DNA of 64,000 nucleotides from contig NZ_JACJKA010000002.1 in the NCBI RefSeq assembly GCF_016900355.1, positions 62,001-126,000 on the forward strand. Direction: 5' to 3'. This stretch comes from Bacteroides mediterraneensis. Its GTDB lineage: Bacteria > Bacteroidota > Bacteroidia > Bacteroidales > Bacteroidaceae. Shown in pieces: positions 1 through 8,520 of the stretch (position 1 is the stretch's first letter; each line of letters begins with the position of its first letter). Below the pieces are notes generated by a model. That model was not told the origin of the DNA, made no database searches, and saw only the letters and a program-made list of their open reading frames with translations. The position numbers and the translations under genes were made by a program.

Positions 1-561
1 GTGTTCAGCGGACATAAGGTATATGGCCCTACGGGAATCGGTGTACTTTATGGAAAGGAAGCTTGGCTGGAGAAACTGCCTCCTTATCAGGGAGGAGGGG
101 AGATGATCAAGAATGTGTCTTTTGAAAAGACCACTTTTAATGAACTCCCATTCAAGTTTGAGGCTGGTACACCTGACTATATCGGTTCTACCGCATTGGC
201 AAAAGCCTTGGATTATGTATCTGCTATCGGTATGGACAATATAGCGGCTTATGAACATGAACTGACCCAGTATGCGATGGGGCGTTTGAAGGAAATTCCG
301 GGTATGCGGATTTTTGGAGAAGCGGAGCAGAAGGGCGGTGTGATTTCATTTCTGGTGGGCAATATTCACCATTTTGACATGGGTACGTTGCTTGACCGTC
401 TGGGTATTGCCGTACGTACCGGACATCATTGTGCAGAACCGCTGATGCATAGATTGGGCATTGAAGGTACTGTTCGTGCTTCTTTCGGACTATATAATAC
501 GAAGGAAGAAGTGGACGCACTGGTGGCAGGAATTCTGCGGGTGAGCCAGATGTTTGCTTGA
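1..561 (+). CDS. sufS: Cysteine desulfurase SufS, C-terminal part (5' end outside window)
   Basis: The reading frame is open from the first base, so the N-terminal half lies outside the window. SufS takes sulfur from cysteine using pyridoxal phosphate and hands it to the SUF iron-sulfur assembly machinery in the cytosol. The visible 186 residues begin at the PLP-lysine block SGHKVYGPTG (Lys6 of the fragment). They also contain the active-site loop RTGHHCAEPLM, with the persulfide cysteine at fragment residue 144, and the closing RASFGLYNT block. The GHHCAEPL loop is typical of SufS rather than IscS. The other suf genes would be expected upstream. The gene ends at a hairpin shared with the convergent pepP. 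Confidence 0.93.
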   Translation: MFSGHKVYGPTGIGVLYGKEAWLEKLPPYQGGGEMIKNVSFEKTTFNELPFKFEAGTPDYIGSTALAKALDYVSAIGMDNIAAYEHELTQYAMGRLKEIPGMRIFGEAEQKGGVISFLVGNIHHFDMGTLLDRLGIAVRTGHHCAEPLMHRLGIEGTVRASFGLYNTKEEVDALVAGILRVSQMFA

Positions 562-591
562 TTGAAGAAATCTTGAGTGGAAAAATAAAAC

Positions 592-637
592 CTCCCGGCT
601 GGTTTTCTTAGGAAGGAAAATCGGTCGGGAGATTTTT
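592..637. terminator. Bidirectional terminator between sufS and pepP
   Basis: CTCCCG (592-597) pairs with CGGGAG (626-631), with further inner pairing of TTTTC and GAAAA. A T-run follows on the + strand and the minus strand is T-rich after the stem. It lies between two convergent genes, so it probably serves both. Confidence 0.7.
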
Positions 638-649
638 TATGTGGGTTTG

Positions 650-2428
650 TCAGCGGACAGCCATCGTGGCTTTTTTCAGCCATTCTTTTTGTTCCTGAGG
701 CAGGAGCGGAGAAAGTGATGTGTACACCTGCTGGTGATAATTGTTCAGCCATTCCTTTTCTTCCGGACTGAGCAATTCCGGGAGGAGTGGTTTAAGGTCG
801 ATAGGGCACAAGGTGAGTGGTTCAAATTTGTAGAACTCACCAAATTCCGTCGTCTGGTCGTTGACAATCAACATGGTGTTTTCTGTACGTACTCCGTAGC
901 GTCCGGCTTTGTACACACCCGGTTCGTTGGTTACCGTCATTCCCGGCAGGAGCAAGGCCGGCATGTGGTTCATGCGGAACTGATGAGGCCCTTCGTGTAC
1001 ATTGAGGAAGTGGCCGACTCCATGTCCTGTTCCATGTCCGTAGTTCATACCTTCTTTCCAAATGAACTGACGAGCCAGCACATCCAGTTGTGTACCACAG
1101 GTTCCATACGGGAAGTGAGCCATGGAAAGCTGGATAAATCCTTTCAAAATGAGTGTATAATCTTTCTTTTGGTCTTCGGTGACAGGTCCCAGGGAGATGG
1201 TACGGGTAATATCCGTGGTGCCATCCAGGTATTGTGCGCCACTGTCGAGCAGCAAGAAGCCTTCCGGCTGAAGTGTGGCGGCCGTTTCTTGTGTGGCTTC
1301 ATAGTGTACGATGGCTCCATGTGCCTGATATCCGGCAATGGTATCGAAGCTGATACCTTTGAAGTCTTTTTGGGCAGCGCGGAACTCATACAGCTTTTGG
1401 TCGATGGTGATTTCAGTTTCTTTTCCGCTCTTTACTGCCTCTTCCAGCCAGCAAAGGAAATGTACCATAGCTACACCGTCGCGCAGCATCGCCTGATGGA
1501 AACCGGCAATTTCCGTGTCATTTTTAATGGCTTTCATATATAAAACCGGAGAATCGTGGAGCACAACCTGGCTGTGACGACTGGCCGCCTGATAAAGGGC
1601 ATAATTGGTAGAGCCGGAAAGTTGCAGGTTCTCTTCCTTATATTCTTCCAGGTCCTTCTCAACCTGTGAGTAGGCTTTGATTTGTATATGGTGTCCTGTG
1701 AGGTAACTTCGGGTTTCTTCCGTCAGCTTGTCGGGATGGATATACAAGGTGGCAGAGGTGGAGGTAATCAGCAGGTAACTGACAAATACTGGATTACAGT
1801 GCACGTCGGTACCGCGCATGTTCAAAACCCAGGCAATTTCGTCCAAGGCTGAAACCAGCAAACCTTTTGTCCCTTCTTTTTCCAGGGACTTTCTGATACG
1901 ATCAATTTTGTGGTCGCACGATTCACCACTATATTCCAAGGGAAGAACGAAAGGCGGGTCGAGCGGCAGAGAAGGTCTGTCTTTCCATAATGTACGGAAC
2001 GGGTCGTCGATGGTCACCAGTTCCAGGCCATAGGGCTGGAGGGCATTTTGCAATTGTTTAGCTTCTGCGATGCTGTTCACCCATCCGTCGATGCCGACTT
2101 TGTCTCCTGCTTTTAATACGCTTCCCAGCCATTCGGCAATTGAAGGTGTTTCTGGTAAACGGTCTTTAAATAAAGTAAGTCCACTGCCTTGCAGCTGGTC
2201 GGCTGCTTGCAGAAAATAACGGGAGTCGGTCCATAATCCACCGTCGGATGTGGTAATGACCGCCGTGCCGGCCGAACCCGTAAATCCGGAGATCCATTTC
2301 CGGCTTTCCCAATATGCCGGTACATACTCACCTGAATGCGGGTCTGTACTGGGAACAATAAAGGCAGAAACCCCTTCCGCAGCCATTAGCTTACGTAAGG
2401 AGTCAATTCTTTCAGCTATACAATTCAT
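650..2428 (-). CDS. pepP: Xaa-Pro aminopeptidase (M24B, creatinase N-terminal domain)
   Basis: A 592-residue cytosolic metallopeptidase that removes an N-terminal residue before proline. Two creatinase-like N-terminal domains (about residues 8-300) precede a pita-bread M24 domain (about 305-540). The dinuclear metal ligands are all visible: Asp395 in LLLDSG, Asp406 in GTTDITR, His469 in GHGTGHGVG, Glu502 in NEPG and Glu516 in RTEN. The three-domain size matches eukaryotic APP1-like enzymes, which are longer than E. coli PepP (about 440 residues). There is no signal peptide. A TATTTTTG box lies upstream on the minus strand (2467-2474) but has no clear -33 partner. Several long opposite-frame ORFs across this gene are shadows. 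Confidence 0.93.
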   Translation of the reverse strand: MNCIAERIDSLRKLMAAEGVSAFIVPSTDPHSGEYVPAYWESRKWISGFTGSAGTAVITTSDGGLWTDSRYFLQAADQLQGSGLTLFKDRLPETPSIAEWLGSVLKAGDKVGIDGWVNSIAEAKQLQNALQPYGLELVTIDDPFRTLWKDRPSLPLDPPFVLPLEYSGESCDHKIDRIRKSLEKEGTKGLLVSALDEIAWVLNMRGTDVHCNPVFVSYLLITSTSATLYIHPDKLTEETRSYLTGHHIQIKAYSQVEKDLEEYKEENLQLSGSTNYALYQAASRHSQVVLHDSPVLYMKAIKNDTEIAGFHQAMLRDGVAMVHFLCWLEEAVKSGKETEITIDQKLYEFRAAQKDFKGISFDTIAGYQAHGAIVHYEATQETAATLQPEGFLLLDSGAQYLDGTTDITRTISLGPVTEDQKKDYTLILKGFIQLSMAHFPYGTCGTQLDVLARQFIWKEGMNYGHGTGHGVGHFLNVHEGPHQFRMNHMPALLLPGMTVTNEPGVYKAGRYGVRTENTMLIVNDQTTEFGEFYKFEPLTLCPIDLKPLLPELLSPEEKEWLNNYHQQVYTSLSPLLPQEQKEWLKKATMAVR

Positions 2429-2545
2429 GGTATAAATGGATTAAATAAAAATATAAACCTATCGGACAAAAATAATAAATCTGTGAGAAAGGAGGTCTTT
2501 GTAAGTTCCTTATCTTTTATTTTTGAATAAAATATACTGGAATGT

Positions 2546-2576
2546 TTTGTAAATAAAGAAAGTATGCGTAATTTTG
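2546..2576 (+). promoter_or_regulatory. Bacteroidota promoter for rpsU
   Basis: TTTG (2546-2549), a 19-nt spacer, then TAATTTTG (2569-2576). This matches the primary sigma factor consensus of Bacteroidota (TTTG at -33, TAnnTTTG at -7) exactly, 54 nt before the rpsU start. Confidence 0.75.
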
Positions 2577-2629
2577 CGCCCAAATTGACTGCGAAATAAT
2601 TTAATAACAACATACTTAATTTAAAAAAC

Positions 2630-2821
2630 ATGATTGTAGTACCAGTAAAAGAAGGCGAAAACATTGAAAAAGCGCTGAAGAAATTCAAAAGAAAATTTGA
2701 AAAAACAGGTGTTGTAAAAGAACTGAGAAGCAGACAGCAGTATGACAAACCGTCTGTTTTGAAGAGACTTAAAATGGAACGTGCGATTTACGTTCAGAAA
2801 ATGCATCAGAACGAAGATTAA
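2630..2821 (+). CDS. rpsU: 30S ribosomal protein bS21
   Basis: A 63-residue basic protein of the small subunit with the family opening MIVVPVKEGENIEKALKKFK and a lysine/arginine-rich body. In Bacteroidota, bS21 sits near the 3' end of 16S rRNA and helps occlude the anti-Shine-Dalgarno sequence, which explains why most genes in this group lack SD sequences. The rpsU leader itself is A/T rich with no SD. The acidic C-terminus (HQNED) is a little unusual for the family. It is followed 73 nt later by the tyrosine recombinase gene in the same direction. Confidence 0.96.
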   Translation: MIVVPVKEGENIEKALKKFKRKFEKTGVVKELRSRQQYDKPSVLKRLKMERAIYVQKMHQNED

Positions 2822-2894
2822 TAATTTCGCGAAACATTTGAATTATTGAATTCTTTTTCATACATTCGTTGCTGAGAATAAAAGCGATGTCTCT

Positions 2895-3776
2895 ATGTGG
2901 AAAGATTCTTTTCTGAAGTATCTTCTTTTCGAAAGGAACTATTCGGAAAAAACGATTATAAGTTACCGAACAGATTTGGACGAATTTGAGGCATATTTCA
3001 AAGGAGTGGATGAAGAACTCGATTTCACGCGGGTGGATGCCGACATAATCCGGGGGTGGATGCTTTCACTGATGGAAGAAGGTTGTGCGGAAACTACAGT
3101 GAACCGGAAATTAAGTTCGCTCCGGTCATTTTATCGCTATCTGCTGCGTCAGAAAGTAATGACGGTGGATCCGGCTGCTAAGGTAACTGGTCCGAAGAAG
3201 AAGAAACCATTGCCGGTTTTCGTGAGGGATGAAGATATGGATTCATTGCTGAAGGAAGAAGGCTTTGCGCAGACTTTTGAAGGTGTTCGTGACCGAACGA
3301 TGCTGGAGGTGTTTTATTCGACTGGCATGCGTCGTGCGGAGCTGATTGCACTGAAAGATGCGGATGTGGATTTTTCTTCCTTGATGATAAAAGTGACGGG
3401 GAAAAGAAACAAACAGCGGTTGATTCCTTTTGGGGAACAATTGAGGGAGGTGCTGGAAGCCTATCTGGCGGAAAGGAATCGTTTTTATGCAGGTGAATGT
3501 GGGACGTTTTTCATCCGAAAAGGAGGAAAACCCTTGTCTCCTTCGTCTGTAAACTATATAGTGAGGCGATATCTATCGAAGGTGGTGACACTGAAGAAGA
3601 AAAGTCCTCATGTGCTGCGACATACTTTTGCCACTTCGATGCTGAATCATCATGCAGAGTTGGAAGCAGTGAAGGAGTTGCTGGGGCATGAGAGTTTGAC
3701 TACTACGGAAGTGTATACGCATACAACCTTTGAAGAGTTAAAACAAGTTTATGAACAAGCTCATCCCAGAGCGTAA
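2895..3776 (+). CDS. Tyrosine recombinase, XerC/XerD type
   Basis: A 293-residue site-specific recombinase likely to act in chromosome dimer resolution. An N-terminal SAM-like core-binding domain (about 1-90) precedes the catalytic domain. The full active-site set is visible: Arg146 in TGMRRAEL, Lys170 in VTGKRNKQR, His239 and Arg242 in SPHVLRH, His265 in LLGHES, and the nucleophile Tyr274 in EVYTHT. Length and the fixed position between rpsU and hpf, away from any mobile element, argue for a housekeeping Xer rather than an integrase. Whether it is XerC or XerD cannot be decided from this sequence alone. Its end overlaps an in-frame upstream ATG of the hpf frame, but hpf probably starts later. 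Confidence 0.9.
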   Translation: MWKDSFLKYLLFERNYSEKTIISYRTDLDEFEAYFKGVDEELDFTRVDADIIRGWMLSLMEEGCAETTVNRKLSSLRSFYRYLLRQKVMTVDPAAKVTGPKKKKPLPVFVRDEDMDSLLKEEGFAQTFEGVRDRTMLEVFYSTGMRRAELIALKDADVDFSSLMIKVTGKRNKQRLIPFGEQLREVLEAYLAERNRFYAGECGTFFIRKGGKPLSPSSVNYIVRRYLSKVVTLKKKSPHVLRHTFATSMLNHHAELEAVKELLGHESLTTTEVYTHTTFEELKQVYEQAHPRA

Positions 3777-3792
3777 AGAAAAGGAGGTTTTT

Positions 3793-4092
3793 ATGGAAGT
3801 AAGAATTCAATCCATTCATTTCGATGCATCTGAAAAATTACAGGCTTTTATTCAGAAGAAAGCCGAGAAGCTCGAGAAGTTTTGCGACAATATAAAGAAA
3901 GTAGAGGTGTCTTTGAAAGTAGTGAAACCTGAAACGGCTATGAATAAGGAAGCTGGTGTGCGTCTGTTGGCGCTTAATTCAGAGTTTTACGCAGAAAAAG
4001 TAAGTGATACATTCGAAGAATCAATAGATGTGTGCATGGATGCACTGTCTAAGCAACTGATGAAAACCAAAGAAAAACTTCAGGGTAAATAA
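3793..4092 (+). CDS. hpf: Ribosome hibernation promoting factor (HPF/YfiA family)
   Basis: A 99-residue protein of the sigma-54 modulation/S30EA family that binds the 30S decoding centre in non-growing cells. It begins MEVRIQSIHFDASEKLQAFI and has the beta-alpha fold pattern with basic stretches around KKVEVSLKVVKPE. The length fits short HPF, with no C-terminal dimerisation domain. The start at 3793 is preferred over an ATG at 3751 because an AAGGAGG Shine-Dalgarno sequence lies at 3781-3787, 5 nt upstream. The earlier start would overlap the recombinase gene and add a non-family extension. A perfect SD is uncommon in this phylum. The gene directly precedes the tRNA/tuf promoter. Confidence 0.9.
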   Translation: MEVRIQSIHFDASEKLQAFIQKKAEKLEKFCDNIKKVEVSLKVVKPETAMNKEAGVRLLALNSEFYAEKVSDTFEESIDVCMDALSKQLMKTKEKLQGK

Positions 4093-4109
4093 AAAAGTTG
4101 CGTAAAAGT

Positions 4110-4139
4110 TTTGTGATTAAAAAATAATAGCTAACTTTG
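4110..4139 (+). promoter_or_regulatory. Promoter of the tRNA-tuf operon
   Basis: TTTG (4110-4113), 18-nt spacer, TAACTTTG (4132-4139). It fits the Bacteroidota consensus and lies about 50 nt before the first tRNA. Confidence 0.7.
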
Positions 4140-4172
4140 CAGCCGCTAAGTCGCGAAAAGTGAAGCGGCTGC
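4139..4172 (+). other. Leader hairpin at the start of the tRNA-tuf transcript
   Basis: GCAGCCGCT (4139-4147) pairs perfectly with AGCGGCTGC (4164-4172). It overlaps the end of the -7 box, so all or most of it would form the very 5' end of the tRNA transcript. Only a weak TTTT follows, so it is a poor terminator for hpf. Confidence 0.55.
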
Positions 4173-4187
4173 AAAGTTTTGAATCTC

Positions 4188-4261
4188 GCCTCTTTAGCTC
4201 AGTTGGCCAGAGCACGTGATTTGTAATCTCGGGGTCGTTGGTTCGAATCCGACAAGAGGCT
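4188..4261 (+). tRNA. tRNA-Thr (anticodon TGT)
   Basis: Acceptor GCCTCTT pairs with AAGAGGC. The D arm (AGCTCAGTTGG), the T arm (GGTTCGAATCC) and the anticodon loop TTTGTAA are all present. No CCA is encoded. First of four tRNAs before tuf. Confidence 0.95.
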
Positions 4262-4298
4262 CGAAGAAAATGAGGCGATGCAAGTCGTCTTGAGAGTG

Positions 4299-4381
4299 GG
4301 GCAAATACCAGAGTGGCCAAATGGGGCAGACTGTAAATCTGCTGGCTTACGCCTTCGGTGGTTCGAATCCATCTTTGCCCA
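4299..4381 (+). tRNA. tRNA-Tyr (anticodon GTA)
   Basis: Acceptor GGGCAAA pairs with TTTGCCC. The long variable arm makes it a class II tRNA, and the anticodon loop is CTGTAAA. No CCA is encoded. Confidence 0.95.
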
Positions 4382-4390
4382 CTTGAATTT

Positions 4391-4463
4391 GCGGAAGTAG
4401 CTCAGTTGATAGAGCATTAGCCTTCCAAGCTGAGGGTCGCGGGTTTGAGTCCCGTCTTCCGCT
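4391..4463 (+). tRNA. tRNA-Gly (anticodon TCC)
   Basis: Acceptor GCGGAAG pairs with CTTCCGC. The anticodon loop is CTTCCAA and the T arm is GGGTTTGAGTCCC. No CCA is encoded. Confidence 0.95.
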
Positions 4464-4479
4464 CTCTTTTTCTTCTTTT

Positions 4480-4551
<72 letters not shown>

Positions 4552-4598
4552 CGTGAAATTGTAAAGCTGATTATTAATCAAAATAAATAAGTAAAGCT

Positions 4599-5792
4599 AT
4601 GGCTAAAGAGAAATTTGAACGCACCAAACCGCATGTGAACATTGGTACGATTGGTCACGTTGACCACGGTAAAACAACTTTGACTGCTGCTATCACTAAA
4701 GTATTGGCAGAAAGAGGTTTCACTAAAGCTGACGAAATCAAGTCTTTCGATCAGATCGATAACGCTCCGGAAGAAAAGGAACGTGGTATTACCATCAATA
4801 CTTCTCACGTAGAGTATGAAACTGCAAATCGTCACTATGCTCACGTTGACTGTCCGGGACACGCCGACTATGTAAAGAACATGGTAACTGGTGCTGCTCA
4901 GATGGATGGTGCGATCATCGTAGTTGCTGCAACTGATGGTCCGATGCCTCAGACTCGTGAACACATCCTGTTGGCTCGTCAGGTAAACGTACCGCGCTTG
5001 GTTGTATTCTTGAACAAGTGTGATATGGTTGATGATGAAGAAATGTTGGAACTGGTTGAAATGGAAATGCGTGAATTGTTGTCATTCTATGATTTCGACG
5101 GTGACAATACTCCTATCATCCGTGGTTCTGCACTGGGTGCATTGAACGGTGTAAAAGAATGGGAAGATAAGATTATCGAACTGATGGATGCAGTTGATAC
5201 TTGGATTCCTCTGCCTCCGCGTGATGTAGATAAACCTTTCTTGATGCCGGTTGAAGACGTATTCTCAATCACTGGTCGTGGTACTGTAGCAACAGGACGT
5301 ATCGAAGCTGGTCGCGTTAAAGTTGGTGACGAAGTTGAAATCCTGGGTCTTGGTGAAGACAAGAAATCAGTTGTAACTGGTGTTGAAATGTTCCGTAAGA
5401 TTTTGGACGAAGGTGAAGCTGGTGATAACGTAGGTCTGTTGCTTCGTGGTATCGACAAGAACGAAATCAAACGTGGTATGATTCTGTGTCACCCGGGTCA
5501 GGTTAAAGCTCACTCTAAATTCAAAGCTGAGGTTTATATCCTGAAGAAAGAAGAAGGTGGTCGTCACACTCCGTTCCACAACAAATATCGTCCTCAGTTC
5601 TATCTGCGTACTATGGACTGTACAGGTGAAATCACTTTGCCGGAAGGTACAGATATGGTAATGCCGGGTGATAACGTAACTATCACTGTAGAATTGATTT
5701 ACCCGGTTGCATTGAACGTAGGTCTGCGCTTCGCTATCCGTGAAGGTGGTCGTACAGTAGGTGCTGGTCAGATTACTGAACTTCTCGACTAA
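4599..5792 (+). CDS. tuf: Translation elongation factor Tu
   Basis: A 397-residue GTPase that delivers aminoacyl-tRNA to the ribosome. The G1 ([10 protein letters not shown]), G3 (DCPGHADYV) and G4 (NKCD) motifs of the N-terminal GTPase domain are intact. Two beta-barrel domains follow, ending [11 protein letters not shown]. The gene follows tRNA-Thr, -Tyr, -Gly and -Thr, the same arrangement as thrU-tyrU-glyT-thrT-tufB of E. coli. Codon choice is strongly biased, as expected for a very highly expressed gene. It is followed by a strong hairpin and then by tRNA-Trp and secE. Confidence 0.98.
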   Translation: MAKEKFERTKPHVNIGTIGHVDHGKTTLTAAITKVLAERGFTKADEIKSFDQIDNAPEEKERGITINTSHVEYETANRHYAHVDCPGHADYVKNMVTGAAQMDGAIIVVAATDGPMPQTREHILLARQVNVPRLVVFLNKCDMVDDEEMLELVEMEMRELLSFYDFDGDNTPIIRGSALGALNGVKEWEDKIIELMDAVDTWIPLPPRDVDKPFLMPVEDVFSITGRGTVATGRIEAGRVKVGDEVEILGLGEDKKSVVTGVEMFRKILDEGEAGDNVGLLLRGIDKNEIKRGMILCHPGQVKAHSKFKAEVYILKKEEGGRHTPFHNKYRPQFYLRTMDCTGEITLPEGTDMVMPGDNVTITVELIYPVALNVGLRFAIREGGRTVGAGQITELLD

Positions 5793-5816
5793 TACAATCT
5801 CTGAATAAATAGTTAA

Positions 5817-5847
5817 TAGTTCCCGGAGTCATTCGGGAACTATTTTT
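5817..5847 (+). terminator. Terminator or attenuator after tuf
   Basis: TAGTTCCCG (5817-5825) pairs with CGGGAACTA (5834-5842), a perfect 9-bp stem, followed by TTTTT that runs straight into tRNA-Trp. Readthrough would be needed for tRNA-Trp and secE unless they have their own promoter, which I do not see. It may be partial. Confidence 0.75.
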
Positions 5848-5920
5848 ACGGGAATAGCTCAGTTGGTAGAGCATCGGTCTCCAAAACCGAGTGTCGGGAG
5901 TTCGAGTCTCTCTTCCCGTG
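5848..5920 (+). tRNA. tRNA-Trp (anticodon CCA)
   Basis: Acceptor ACGGGAA pairs with TTCCCGT, with discriminator G and anticodon loop CTCCAAA. CCA follows at 5921-5923, unlike the other tRNAs here, so the 3' end may be encoded. It sits 16 nt before secE. Confidence 0.95.
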
Positions 5921-5936
5921 CCAAAATTAAAGGAAT

Positions 5937-6131
5937 ATGTTTAAGAAGATAACGAATTATTGTAAGGAATCTTATGACGAACTAGTCCATAAAGTATCAT
6001 GGCCTACTCGTTCAGAACTTTCTAGCAGTGCAGTGGTTGTTTTAACTGCTTCCCTCCTCATTGCACTCGTCGTTTTTCTAATGGATTCTGCCTTCCAGTT
6101 CATCATGGAAGATGTTATCTATCCGCACTAA
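5937..6131 (+). CDS. secE: Preprotein translocase subunit SecE
   Basis: A 64-residue single-span inner-membrane protein that clamps SecY in the translocon. The amphipathic N-terminal helix carries the conserved ELVHKVSWPTRSEL block, followed by one membrane segment of about residues 33-57 (VVVLTASLLIALVVFLMDSA). This is the short one-TM form common outside the Enterobacteriaceae. It lies between tRNA-Trp and nusG, the usual bacterial arrangement. Confidence 0.95.
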   Translation: MFKKITNYCKESYDELVHKVSWPTRSELSSSAVVVLTASLLIALVVFLMDSAFQFIMEDVIYPH

Positions 6132-6146
6132 TAAACAGTATAAAGA

Positions 6147-6689
6147 ATGTCTGAGATTGAAAAAAAATGGTACGTATTGCGTGCCGTAAGTGGAAAAGAA
6201 AGCAAGGTGAAAGAGTATCTTGATGCTGATATCAAGCATGGTAACCTTGGTGATTATGTATCTCAGGTGTTGATTCCTACCGAAAAAACATATCAGGTGC
6301 GCAATGGTAAGAAAATCGTAAAAGAGAGAACTTACCTCCCTGGTTATGTGCTGGTGGAAGCTGCTTTGGTCGGTGAGGTGGCTCATCATTTGAGAAACAC
6401 CCCGAACGTAATCGGTTTCTTGGGAGGAATGGATCATCCAGTTCCTCTGAGACAGTCGGAAGTGAATCGTATTCTGGGTACGGTGGATGAACTTCAAGAA
6501 GGTGGCGAGGATTTGAATATCCCTTACACCGTTGGAGAAACAGTGAAAGTTAGCGTGGGACCGTTCAGCGGATTCAGTGGACTCATTGAAGAAGTGAACG
6601 CAGAAAAGCGCAAGCTGAAAGTAATGGTCAAAATATTCGGACGGAAAACCCCGTTGGAATTAGGCTTTACGGATGTGGAAAAGGAATAA
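6147..6689 (+). CDS. nusG: Transcription termination/antitermination protein NusG
   Basis: A 180-residue factor that binds the RNA polymerase clamp and links it to Rho or ribosomal protein uS10. The N-terminal NGN domain starts KKWYVLRAVSGKESKVKEYL and includes the LPGYVLVE strand. The C-terminal KOW domain runs from about residue 128 (VGETVKVSVGPFSGFSGLIE). The short acidic tail ends at DVEKE. It lies 15 nt after secE and 62 nt before rplK. Confidence 0.96.
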   Translation: MSEIEKKWYVLRAVSGKESKVKEYLDADIKHGNLGDYVSQVLIPTEKTYQVRNGKKIVKERTYLPGYVLVEAALVGEVAHHLRNTPNVIGFLGGMDHPVPLRQSEVNRILGTVDELQEGGEDLNIPYTVGETVKVSVGPFSGFSGLIEEVNAEKRKLKVMVKIFGRKTPLELGFTDVEKE

Positions 6690-6751
6690 TACATTTTGTT
6701 ACGTGTAATTGTTCCATTCGTTAAATACTTATATAAAAATAACAAAAGAAA

Positions 6752-7195
6752 ATGGCTAAAGAAGTTGCTGGACTAATCAAATTACAGATTAAAGGAGGCG
6801 CTGCAAATCCATCACCTCCCGTTGGACCTGCTTTGGGTTCTAAGGGTATCAATATCATGGAATTTTGCAAGCAATTCAACGCCAGAACCCAGGACAAGGC
6901 AGGTAAGGTATTACCTGTAATCATTACCTACTACACAGACAAGTCTTTTGATTTCGTAATCAAAACTCCTCCTGTAGCAATTCAGCTGCTTGAGGCTGCC
7001 AAAATCAAGAGCGGATCTGCTGAACCGAACCGTAAGAAAGTCGCTGAACTGACTTGGGATCAGATTCGTGCAATCGCTCAGGATAAGATGGTTGACTTGA
7101 ACTGCTTTACTATCGAATCTGCTATGTCAATGGTAGCAGGAACAGCTAGAAGTATGGGTATCGCTGTAAAAGGTGACTTCCCGGGTAATAACTAA
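6752..7195 (+). CDS. rplK: 50S ribosomal protein uL11
   Basis: A 147-residue protein of the GTPase-associated centre. It has the proline-rich switch region [20 protein letters not shown] and the RNA-binding C-terminal domain ending [17 protein letters not shown]. It is the first gene of the ribosomal protein part of the operon. The 62-nt gap before it contains a TACATTTTG stretch that only loosely resembles a -7 box. Confidence 0.97.
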   Translation: MAKEVAGLIKLQIKGGAANPSPPVGPALGSKGINIMEFCKQFNARTQDKAGKVLPVIITYYTDKSFDFVIKTPPVAIQLLEAAKIKSGSAEPNRKKVAELTWDQIRAIAQDKMVDLNCFTIESAMSMVAGTARSMGIAVKGDFPGNN

Positions 7196-7211
7196 TTAAC
7201 TTCAATTGATA

Positions 7212-7910
7212 ATGGGTAAACTGACAAAAAATCAAAAGTTGGCTGCAGAAAAGATTGAAGCAGGGAAAGCATACTCACTGAAGGAAGCTTCTGAACTGGT
7301 AAAGGAAATCACTTTCACTAAGTTTGACGCTTCATTAGATATTGACGTACGTTTAGGTGTAGACCCTCGTAAGGCTAACCAGATGGTAAGAGGTGTGGTA
7401 TCTCTTCCTCATGGTACAGGTAAGCAGGTACGTGTGCTTGTTCTGTGTACACCGGATGCTGAAGCTGCTGCAAAAGAAGCTGGCGCTGACTATGTTGGTC
7501 TTGATGAATATATTGAAAAGATCAAAGGTGGATGGACCGATATTGATGTAATCATCACTATGCCGTCTATCATGGGTAAGATTGGTGCGCTGGGTCGTGT
7601 GCTCGGTCCTCGTGGATTGATGCCGAACCCGAAAAGCGGTACTGTAACTATGGATGTAGCTAAAGCTGTTAAGGAAGTTAAGCAAGGTAAGATTGACTTT
7701 AAGGTTGACAAGAGCGGTATTGTTCATACTTCAATCGGTAAAGTATCTTTCACTGCTGACCAGATCCGTGACAATGCGAAAGAATTTATCGCTACTATCA
7801 TCAAACTGAAACCGACCACAGCTAAAGGTACTTATATTAAGAGTATTTATCTTTCAAGTACTATGAGTAAGGGTATCAAGATTGACCCGAAATCAGTAGA
7901 CGAAATCTAA
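7212..7910 (+). CDS. rplA: 50S ribosomal protein uL1
   Basis: A 232-residue L1-stalk protein that binds 23S rRNA and in many bacteria represses its own operon. The start at ATG 7212 ([10 protein letters not shown]) is chosen over a TTG at 7206. Family blocks such as MPNPKSGTV and the GPRGLMPN loop are present. It follows rplK by 16 nt. Confidence 0.96.
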   Translation: MGKLTKNQKLAAEKIEAGKAYSLKEASELVKEITFTKFDASLDIDVRLGVDPRKANQMVRGVVSLPHGTGKQVRVLVLCTPDAEAAAKEAGADYVGLDEYIEKIKGGWTDIDVIITMPSIMGKIGALGRVLGPRGLMPNPKSGTVTMDVAKAVKEVKQGKIDFKVDKSGIVHTSIGKVSFTADQIRDNAKEFIATIIKLKPTTAKGTYIKSIYLSSTMSKGIKIDPKSVDEI

Positions 7911-7926
7911 TAATTAAGGAGGAATC

Positions 7927-8442
7927 ATGAGAAAGGAAGATAAAGGCGTAATTATTGGTCAGTTGGCTGATACCGTAAAACAATATGGACATTTCTACTT
8001 GGTAGATACAACTGCAATGGATGCAGCTGCTACCAGCGATCTTCGTAAGAAATGTTTCAAAGCCGGTATCAAACTGATGGTTGTGAAGAATTCTTTGCTT
8101 CACAAGGCTTTGATGAGCTTGGATGTGGATTACTCACCGTTGTTTGATTCTTTGAAGGGTACTACTTCTGTAATGTTCTGTGAAACAGCTAATGCTCCGG
8201 CAAAACTGTTGAAGGAATATAAAGATGGAGTTCCTTCCTTGAAAGCTGCTTATGCAGAAGAAGGATTCTACGTAGGTGCAGACCAGTTGGAAGCTCTCGC
8301 AACAATCAAGAGCAAGAACGAAGTTATTGCAGAAATCGTGGCTTTGCTGCAGTCTCCTGCAAAGAACGTTATCTCAGCTCTTCAATCAGGTGGCAACACC
8401 ATTCACGGTGTTCTTCAGACTTTGGCAGAACGTGCAGAATAA
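7927..8442 (+). CDS. rplJ: 50S ribosomal protein uL10
   Basis: A 171-residue protein that anchors L7/L12 dimers to the ribosome. The N-terminal rRNA-binding domain starts MRKEDKGVIIGQL, and the C-terminal helix that binds L12 is SPAKNVISALQSGG onwards. A perfect AAGGAGG Shine-Dalgarno lies at 7916-7922, 4 nt before ATG, which is rare in this phylum. The gap to rplA is only 16 nt, so the long L10-binding leader known from E. coli is absent here. Confidence 0.95.
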   Translation: MRKEDKGVIIGQLADTVKQYGHFYLVDTTAMDAAATSDLRKKCFKAGIKLMVVKNSLLHKALMSLDVDYSPLFDSLKGTTSVMFCETANAPAKLLKEYKDGVPSLKAAYAEEGFYVGADQLEALATIKSKNEVIAEIVALLQSPAKNVISALQSGGNTIHGVLQTLAERAE

Positions 8443-8520
8443 TTGCATGGTGTGCATGAGTCGGGAAACCAAAACAACTTTAATATTTAAATAGTACAAA
8501 CAATTAAATTTCATACAAAA

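Noticed and set aside
734-1543. 269-codon ORF on the + strand across pepP
   Set aside because: It is antisense to a gene with a complete set of M24 metal ligands, shows no family motif, and its length follows from the codon bias of pepP.
2895-3776. Tyrosine recombinase as an integrase of a mobile element
   Set aside because: It lies between rpsU and hpf with no attachment repeats, cargo or composition change, and its length and motifs fit a housekeeping Xer protein.
4117-4417. Two minus-strand ORFs over the tRNA cluster
   Set aside because: They are antisense to tRNA-Thr, tRNA-Tyr and tRNA-Gly and contain only translated tRNA sequence.
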